Part shown: in pieces, positions 28,438 through 32,967 of the stretch
How positions within the stretch are numbered: position 1 is the first letter of the stretch
Layout: each line of letters starts with the position of its first letter
Source of the DNA: Chloroflexota bacterium
GTDB taxonomy: Bacteria > Chloroflexota > Dehalococcoidia > Lucifugimonadales > UBA3495
Length of the DNA: 32,967 bases
Direction of reading: 5' to 3'
Assembly: GCA_028875055.1 (NCBI GenBank)
Contig: JAPPGG010000022.1
Coordinates: 1-32,967 of the forward strand
The notes under the pieces: model-generated
What the model saw: only the letters and a program-made list of their open reading frames with translations
What the model was told of the DNA's origin: nothing
Databases searched by the model: none
Program-made: the position numbers and the translations under genes

Positions 28438-29632
28438 GAATCCTCTGAACAAGTTGGGCTGATTATGGCAAAGTAAGGAGAACCGGGCAAGGGCCTACAT
28501 TGGGATGGGAATTCGATGGAGCAGCCGACTTTTTCCGATTTGGAGTATCAGGGCAAGAAGCGCAAGACCCGAAGGGAGTTGTTCCTGGAGCGGGTGGACG
28601 GGCTGATTCCCTGGCAGAAGCTGGAAGGCCGCATCCAACCCTTCTATCCCAAGGCCGGACGGGGCCGCCATCCCTACCCGCTGCCGGTGATGCTGCGAGT
28701 CCACTGCGTCCAACTCTTCTACAATCTCAGCGACCCCGGCATGGAGGATCTGCTCTACGAGTCCGACCCGGTCCGGCGGTTCGTGGGATTGAAGCTCACC
28801 GGCCCCCTGCCCGACGAGACCACCATCCTCAACTTCCGGCACCTGTTGGAGAAGCACCACCTGGGGCAGGGTCTCCTGGAGGAAATCAACGCCCACCTGG
28901 AACGCCAGGGGCTGAAGCTGCGGGAGGGAACCATCGTGGACGCCACCATCATTGAGGCGCCGTCGTCCACCAAGAACCGGAGCAAGGAGCGAGACCCGGA
29001 GATGCATTCTACCAAGAAGGGGAATCAGTGGCATTTCGGGATGAAGGCCCACATCGGAGTGGACTCGGAGACGGGGATAGTCCACAGCATGAGCACGACG
29101 GCGGCCAATGTCCACGACATCAGGGAGACGCCCAATCTGCTGCATGGGGGCGAGACGGTGGTGTGGGGAGATGCGGGGTATCAGGGGGTTCACAAGCGAG
29201 AGGAGAACCTGGAGTTGGAGGTGGAATGGCGGGTGGCGATGCGGCCAGGGCAGCGGAGGAAACTGGAGCCGGAGAGCGATGCGGCGGTGTGGGAGAAGGC
29301 CAAGGCGTCGGTGAGGGCCAAGGTGGAACATCCCTTCCTGAGACTGAAGCGGGTGTTTGGGTATGACAAGGTGCGCTACCGGGGATTGGCGAAGAACACA
29401 GAGCGGCTGGCGCTGCTCTTCGGGCTGGGCAACCTGCTTGCGGCGGAGGGACAACTGAGGGGGTAGTGGGCCCAGCGCCTGTCCTGTCCGGGCTTCCGCC
29501 AGCAAACGGCCCAATCTCAAGCGCGAAACGGAGGCACCCTGGTAACTCCGTCAGCCCAAGACTGGAGATTTCGTCCCATTACCGGCCACTCAGACGCAAT
29601 TCAGGCTATCCCGACCCTTGTTCAGAGTATCC
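28438..29632 (+). mobile_element. IS5-family insertion sequence, 1195 bp, apparently complete
   Basis: Terminal inverted repeats are GAATCCTCTGAACAAG at 28438-28453 and its near-complement at 29617-29632 (14 of 16 bases match). The inner GAACAAG is also shared with the ends of the classical IS5 as I recall them. The element is flanked by the four-base repeat CTAC and contains one transposase gene. Its length equals that of classical IS5. It has inserted into the antitoxin gene. The complete transposase and matching ends suggest a recent and possibly still mobile copy. Confidence 0.88.
28516..29466 (+). CDS. IS5-family DDE transposase
   Basis: This 316-aa protein starts MEQPTFSDLEYQGKKRKTRR. 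The N-terminal DNA-binding region (GRGRHPYPLPVMLRVHCVQL, FYNLSDPGMEDLLYES) is typical of the IS5 subgroup. The DDE catalytic residues are Asp in GTIVDATIIEAPSS, Asp in VVWGDAGYQGV and Glu in KVEHPFLRLKRVFG, with the usual spacing and the RVFG/KVRYRGL end. It cuts and joins the IS ends. It is full length and undamaged. About 80 bases of left end and 166 of right end surround it inside the IS. Confidence 0.95.
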   Translation: MEQPTFSDLEYQGKKRKTRRELFLERVDGLIPWQKLEGRIQPFYPKAGRGRHPYPLPVMLRVHCVQLFYNLSDPGMEDLLYESDPVRRFVGLKLTGPLPDETTILNFRHLLEKHHLGQGLLEEINAHLERQGLKLREGTIVDATIIEAPSSTKNRSKERDPEMHSTKKGNQWHFGMKAHIGVDSETGIVHSMSTTAANVHDIRETPNLLHGGETVVWGDAGYQGVHKREENLELEVEWRVAMRPGQRRKLEPESDAAVWEKAKASVRAKVEHPFLRLKRVFGYDKVRYRGLAKNTERLALLFGLGNLLAAEGQLRG

Positions 29633-29636
29633 CTAC
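29617..29636. repeat. Right inverted repeat of the IS and right target-site copy
   Basis: 29617-29632 is the right end of the IS, complementary to the left end at 14 of 16 positions. 29633-29636 (CTAC) is the second target copy. After it the antitoxin frame resumes with GAG TTG ATG. Confidence 0.8.
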
Positions 29637-29883
29637 GAGTTGATGGGCATCCTGGGCCGGATGGCCCGCGCCCACCGGATGCGCAGGTTAGCCCAGCAGA
29701 CCGGCCTGGGCGAGAAGAGTCTCTACAAGTCCATGCGGGCCGGAGCCAGGCCCGAGGTGGGCACTGTAATACGCGTGCTGGGCGCCCTGGGCTACCGGCT
29801 GCAGGTAATTCCTGTCGAAGATGAAGGCAACGAACGGTAGCTAACTGCCGCAGACGGCATGGACATGCCGATAATTCATTACC

Positions 29884-29889
29884 AGGAGG
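29884..29889 (+). promoter_or_regulatory. Ribosome-binding site of the recombinase gene
   Basis: A perfect AGGAGG lies eight bases before ATG 29898. It selects this start over the in-frame ATG at 29859, which encodes 13 extra residues with no place in the family. Confidence 0.85.
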
Positions 29890-29897
29890 CAACCCCC

Positions 29898-31829
29898 ATG
29901 AACCAGATAGCAGACCTCACCCCGGCGGCCCTCTACGCCCGGGTCTCCAGTGACCGCCAGGACGTGGACCTCTCCGTAGCCGCCCAGATGCGGGCCCTGC
30001 GGGACTACGCCGAGCGCAACGGCTACTCCGTAGCCCGCGAGTACGTGGACGAGGCCGAGAGCGGCAGAATCGCTGACCGGCCCCAGTTCAGGAAGATGCT
30101 GGACGAGGCCAGCAAGCCGGAGGCGCCTTTCAGCGAAATTCTTGTCTGGAAGTTTTCGAGATTCACCCGGAAGCGGGAGCACGCGGTGGCCTTCAAGTCC
30201 ATGCTCCGGCGCAAGGGAGTCCGCGTCGTCTCCATCACCGAACACGCCGACGACTCCCCCACCGGCAAGCTGATGGAGGCCATCATCGAGTCCGTGGACG
30301 AATTTTACTCAGAAAATCTTGCCGAAGAAGTTCGGCGGGGGATGCGGGAGGCAGCCTCTCGGGGCTTCTGGGTCGCCAGCCGCGTGCCCTACGGCTACCG
30401 CAAGCTGATGGTCCAGGACGGAGCGAAGAAGCGCCCCACCCTGGAGCCCAACCCGGACACCTCCCCGGTGGTCAAGCGCATCTTCGATATGGCAGAGTCG
30501 GGTAGGGGCATCCTGGACATCACCCGCACCCTGAACGACGAGGGCATCGCCAACCCCACCGGCAGGCCCTGGTCCAAGAACGGCGTCCACATCATCCTCC
30601 GAAACGAAGCCTACACCGGAACACTTCTCTGGGGCGGGGGCGCCAGGGACAAGGGAGAGCCGGTGCGGGTGGAGAAGGCTTTTCCCGGCATCGTTTCCAA
30701 GACCCAGTTCCGCAAGGTGAACAAGCAGATGAGCTCCCGCGCCCCCAGGAAGGCCCATCCCCGCCGGGTGGGAAGCTCCTATCTTCTCAGCGGGCTGGCC
30801 AAGTGCCGCGCCTGCCAGCGGGCCATGTCGGGCCAGGACTCCAAGGGCGGGCAGTTCGCCTACTACGTCTGCCAGTCCCTGATGAAGCGGGGCAGCGGGG
30901 CCTGCGACTGCCCCAGGCTGAACGCCCGCAGGTTCGAGGAGATGGTGGTCGGCAGGATTCGGGACAACATCCTCACCGAGTCCAACATCAGGGAACTGGT
31001 CAAGCTGGTGGACGAGGAGATGGACGGCATAGCCCGGGAGCAGCGCCAGCGGCTGGAGACCGCCGAGGCGGAACTGGCCGACGTGAAGCGGAGGCTGGAG
31101 CGGCTCTACAACCTGGCGGAGACCACCGACCTGGACATCGAGGACTTCAAGCCCCGCATCCGGGACCACCGGGAGCGTCAGGAGAAACTTGTGGCGACGG
31201 CGGAGGAGGCCAGGGTGCTGCTATCCCAGCGCCGGGTGGTGCTGGACGACGTGGAAACGATTACCGCCTACTGCGAGGACCTGAGCCGTTACCTGAACGA
31301 GAGCGAGCTTACCGAGCGACGAGCTTTCATCGAGTCCTTCGTCAGGGAGATCGTGGTGCAGCCCGGGGCCGCCGTGGTGCGCTACACAATCCCGATGCCG
31401 GATAATAGTCCGATAGGGGGAAAGGACGCCGAGGAACTGGCTTTGCACTCCCCGGTACTGTCTACCGTCAAGTCTGGTGGGCCGGACTGGACAAAATCAA
31501 GAACCGAGGCCGATTCCGACGTCACCCCGTCCTGGGGCATGGGGATGGTGTACGTCAGAACCGCCTCGTCCTCCACGATCTCGATGCCCTGCACGAAGTT
31601 GCGGATCAGGGCCTTCCGCTCCGGGAAAGTGCCGTCCTGGAAGAGTGCGCGGAAGTCCGCCACGTACCCCTTGATCTCCTTCGACGTGGGCAGCTCCGCC
31701 CGCCGCTGCTCCAACTGGAACTCGGCTTCCTCCCGCGCCGCCACAAGCTGGTCCTGGCGGCTCTTCAGGGACAGGATGCGGGGCGACAGGACCTCGATGG
31801 GCAACTGCTGGGTCTCCAGGGCCTGGTAG
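29898..31829 (+). CDS. Large serine recombinase (integrase) of the element; C-terminus altered by integration
   Basis: From ATG 29898 the frame gives 643 aa. The resolvase domain is at residues 8-150 with ALYARVSSDRQ (catalytic Ser17 region) and LVWKFSRFTRKREHAV. The recombinase domain follows (VPYGYRKL, RILNDEGI-type helices, HIILRNEAYTGTLLWGG), then the zinc ribbon (CRACQRAMSGQ, YYVCQ, ACDC) and a long coiled coil (RQRLETAEAELADVKRRLER). The family motif AVVRYTIPMP marks the true end region. The att core lies at codons 527-528 (GGT GGG); the 115 residues beyond are encoded by sequence outside the element, antisense to the resident recombinase, and are not family-like. Across the rejoined attP the protein would be about 544 aa. 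It catalyses integration and, with a directionality factor not seen here, excision. Confidence 0.93.
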   Translation: MNQIADLTPAALYARVSSDRQDVDLSVAAQMRALRDYAERNGYSVAREYVDEAESGRIADRPQFRKMLDEASKPEAPFSEILVWKFSRFTRKREHAVAFKSMLRRKGVRVVSITEHADDSPTGKLMEAIIESVDEFYSENLAEEVRRGMREAASRGFWVASRVPYGYRKLMVQDGAKKRPTLEPNPDTSPVVKRIFDMAESGRGILDITRTLNDEGIANPTGRPWSKNGVHIILRNEAYTGTLLWGGGARDKGEPVRVEKAFPGIVSKTQFRKVNKQMSSRAPRKAHPRRVGSSYLLSGLAKCRACQRAMSGQDSKGGQFAYYVCQSLMKRGSGACDCPRLNARRFEEMVVGRIRDNILTESNIRELVKLVDEEMDGIAREQRQRLETAEAELADVKRRLERLYNLAETTDLDIEDFKPRIRDHRERQEKLVATAEEARVLLSQRRVVLDDVETITAYCEDLSRYLNESELTERRAFIESFVREIVVQPGAAVVRYTIPMPDNSPIGGKDAEELALHSPVLSTVKSGGPDWTKSRTEADSDVTPSWGMGMVYVRTASSSTISMPCTKLRIRAFRSGKVPSWKSARKSATYPLISFDVGSSARRCSNWNSASSRAATSWSWRLFRDRMRGDRTSMGNCWVSRAW

Positions 31830-32967
31830 AGGTTCTCCAACCGGGTCTCCACGTCGGACAGCTCGCTGTTGATGGCGGTCAGCCTGCCGTTGACCTCGCC
31901 GGCCAAAGCATCAATCTCCTCGGCCACCAGGGTCACCAGCTCGGTGATGGTCTCCTCGGTGAGAATCCGCTCCCTGACCTTCTCGATCACCAGGTCCTCG
32001 ACTTTCGTGGCGTTCAGGTAGCGGGCGGTGCAGGCTCCGGCCCCTTCCCTGAACAGGCTGGAGCAGACGTAGTAGGCGAACTGGCCGCTCTTGGCGCCCT
32101 GGGCCGAGTAACTCCTGCCGCACACCCCGCAGCGCAGGAGGCCGCTCAGCAGGTACTGGCTGCCCACCCGCGCGGGCCGCTGCACCGTGGGCGCCCGCTG
32201 GTGAAGCCCCTGCTGCACCTGCTCGAACAGCTCCCTGGAAACCAGGGCGGGCCAGGCGTTCTCCACCCTTACCGGCTCCCCCGCCTTCTCGTCCTTGCTC
32301 TTGACTCCCCAGACGGCGGTGCCGGTGTAGGCTTCGTTGGTCAGCAGGTAGTGGATGACGTTCTTCTGCCAGCGTTTGCCCTTATGGGTGATGCCCCGCC
32401 CGTTCAGCTCCTTGCAGATTTCCGCGAGCCCGTTGCCCCGCTTGGAACTCTCGAATATCTCCTTGACTATCGGAGACGCCACCGGGTCCACCTCCAGGGT
32501 GGGACGCTCCTTCACCCCATCGCTGACCTTGACGCGGGTGTAGCCGAAGGGGGCCTTGGAACCCAGGAAGAACCCACGGGAAGCGGCCTCCCGCATTCCC
32601 CGCGTCACTTCTTGCCCAAGATTCTCGCTGTAGTATTCGTCCACGCTCTCGATGATGCCTTCCAGCAGCCGGCCGGTGGCGTTGTCCTCGGCCTGCTCGG
32701 TGATGGAGACCACGCGGATGCCCTTGCGCCGCAACTGGGCCTTGAAGGCCACGGCGTGCTCGCGCTTCCTGGTGAACCTGCTGAATTTCCAGACCAGAAT
32801 GACCTGGAAAGGGGCCTTTGGCCTGCCGCCCTCGTCGATCATCTTGCGGAACTGGGGCCGGTCGGCGATCCGGCCGCTCTCGGCCTCGTCCACGTACTCG
32901 CGGGCCACGGAATAGCCGTTGTTCTTGGCGTAGTCTCTCAAGGCCCGAAGCTGGGCCGCCACCGAGA
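31382..32967 (-). CDS. Resident large serine recombinase, the element's target gene (5' end beyond the window)
   Basis: The frame is open to the right edge; the first residues, including the catalytic Ser region, are cut off (it begins SVAAQLRALRDYA, equal to about residue 26 of the other recombinase). About 527 residues are visible: resolvase domain with LVWKFSRFTRKREHAVAFK, recombinase domain with HYLLTNEAYTGTAVWG, zinc ribbon CGVCGRSYSAQ, YYVCS and ACTARYL, coiled coil and the VLTYTIPMPQDG end. It is strongly similar to the element's own recombinase. Its last 33 codons (31480 down to 31382) now come from inside the element. Across the rebuilt attB it would instead read SGPPSWTKSRTFHIRFTLG and run on beyond the window. 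It probably belongs to a neighbouring, older element. Confidence 0.9.
   Translation of the reverse strand, partial: SVAAQLRALRDYAKNNGYSVAREYVDEAESGRIADRPQFRKMIDEGGRPKAPFQVILVWKFSRFTRKREHAVAFKAQLRRKGIRVVSITEQAEDNATGRLLEGIIESVDEYYSENLGQEVTRGMREAASRGFFLGSKAPFGYTRVKVSDGVKERPTLEVDPVASPIVKEIFESSKRGNGLAEICKELNGRGITHKGKRWQKNVIHYLLTNEAYTGTAVWGVKSKDEKAGEPVRVENAWPALVSRELFEQVQQGLHQRAPTVQRPARVGSQYLLSGLLRCGVCGRSYSAQGAKSGQFAYYVCSSLFREGAGACTARYLNATKVEDLVIEKVRERILTEETITELVTLVAEEIDALAGEVNGRLTAINSELSDVETRLENLYQALETQQLPIEVLSPRILSLKSRQDQLVAAREEAEFQLEQRRAELPTSKEIKGYVADFRALFQDGTFPERKALIRNFVQGIEIVEDEAVLTYTIPMPQDGVTSESASVLDFVQSGPPDLTVDSTGECKASSSASFPPIGLLSGIGIV
31454..31505. other. attR, right attachment site of the serine-recombinase element
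   Basis: The site consists of inner arm 31454-31474, core with TGGTGGGCC at 31475-31483, and outer arm 31487-31505. The inner arm is the exact reverse complement of 57-77 and the outer arm of 26-44. Joined with attL it rebuilds an attP with 24-base arms (one mismatch) and an attB with 24-base arms (three mismatches), both around TGGG and both centred on the same GG. It lies inside the overlapping 3' ends of two convergent recombinase genes, which is where the crossover occurs. Confidence 0.9.

Larger units (their letters stand above)
28360..29840 (+). pseudogene. Addiction-module antidote (HigA/HI1420-like) gene interrupted by an IS5-family element
   Basis: The first part, 28360-28437, encodes 26 residues ending in QALAEGDTY. 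The second part, 29637-29840, continues in frame with ELMGILGRMARAHRMRRLAQ, then QTGLGEKSLYKSM and VIRVLGALGYRLQVIP. Removing the IS (28438-29632) and one copy of the target duplication restores a 93-aa protein with the normal length and layout of this family: ALNQALAEGD, the helix-turn-helix QQTGLGEKSLYK, and the VLGALGYRL end. As it stands, the first part reads into the IS and stops at 28474-28476 after 38 residues. The second part could still be made from ATG 29643 and keeps the DNA-binding helix-turn-helix. No partner toxin gene was found beside it. Confidence 0.85.

Noticed and set aside
28433-28439. A 7-base target duplication CCTACGA for the IS
   Set aside because: The IS ends defined by the inverted repeats (28438 and 29632) leave only CTAC duplicated; the extra matching bases belong partly to the IS ends and are coincidental. 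Four bases also fits the IS5 subgroup.
31482-31829. Reading the last 115 residues of the recombinase frame as a genuine domain
   Set aside because: They lie outside the attR core, are antisense to the resident recombinase gene, are rich in Ser, Arg and Trp, and come after the family's normal end motif. They are a by-product of integration.

Overview
The window reads as GC-rich bacterial DNA. The secreted Ig-like protein (whose C-terminal module ends in GNCWNQIIW), the Cys-rich lipoprotein and the family of serine recombinases recall Chloroflexota of the Dehalococcoidia/SAR202 kind. That assignment is inference from protein style; the window holds no rRNA, tRNA or marker gene.

The main result is that almost the whole window is one integrated mobile element of about 31.4 kb with recognisable ends. 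Positions 26-77 and 31454-31505 share two arms (19 and 21 bases, all identical) in inverted orientation, while the 9-base core TGGTGGGCC is in direct orientation. This is the layout of attL and attR made by a large serine recombinase. Rejoining the halves gives an attB and an attP of 52 bases each, both palindromic around the same GG dinucleotide. The element's own recombinase gene (29898-31829) runs through attR, so its C-terminus changes on integration; its original last 16 codons and stop lie at the other end of the element (54-104). The target was the 3' end of a related resident recombinase gene (minus strand, 31382 to the right edge).

Layout, left to right. (1) attL, then two tandem HNH proteins, each with three CX4CX9CX2H zinc repeats (194-1689). 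(2) A block of minus-strand genes: Ig-like secreted protein, STAS protein, Cys-repeat lipoprotein, small zinc-ribbon protein (2004-8458). (3) A minus-strand eight-gene type I restriction-modification operon (17972 down to 8613): hsdM, a membrane-anchored protein, a HEPN protein, a nucleotidyltransferase fused to HsdS, an Mrr-like nuclease, a DUF433/DUF5615 toxin-antitoxin-like pair, and hsdR. (4) Small membrane and hypothetical genes, a SurA-N-like membrane protein and an exported protein (18164-21352). (5) A plus-strand replication-relaxation-like protein with two winged-helix/nuclease-like units, followed by an HTH/coiled-coil/tail-anchor protein (21624-24038). (6) A minus-strand hen1-pnkp RNA repair operon (28103 down to 24127). 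(7) An antitoxin gene broken by a 1195-bp IS5-family element (28360-29840), then the recombinase and attR.

Together this is a defence and repair island carried by a serine-recombinase element: restriction of foreign DNA, HEPN/MNT-type toxin control physically tied to the restriction specificity subunit, a PIN-like toxin pair, an Mrr-like nuclease, and repair of cleaved RNA by Hen1/Pnkp. No conjugation, phage structural or CRISPR genes were seen.
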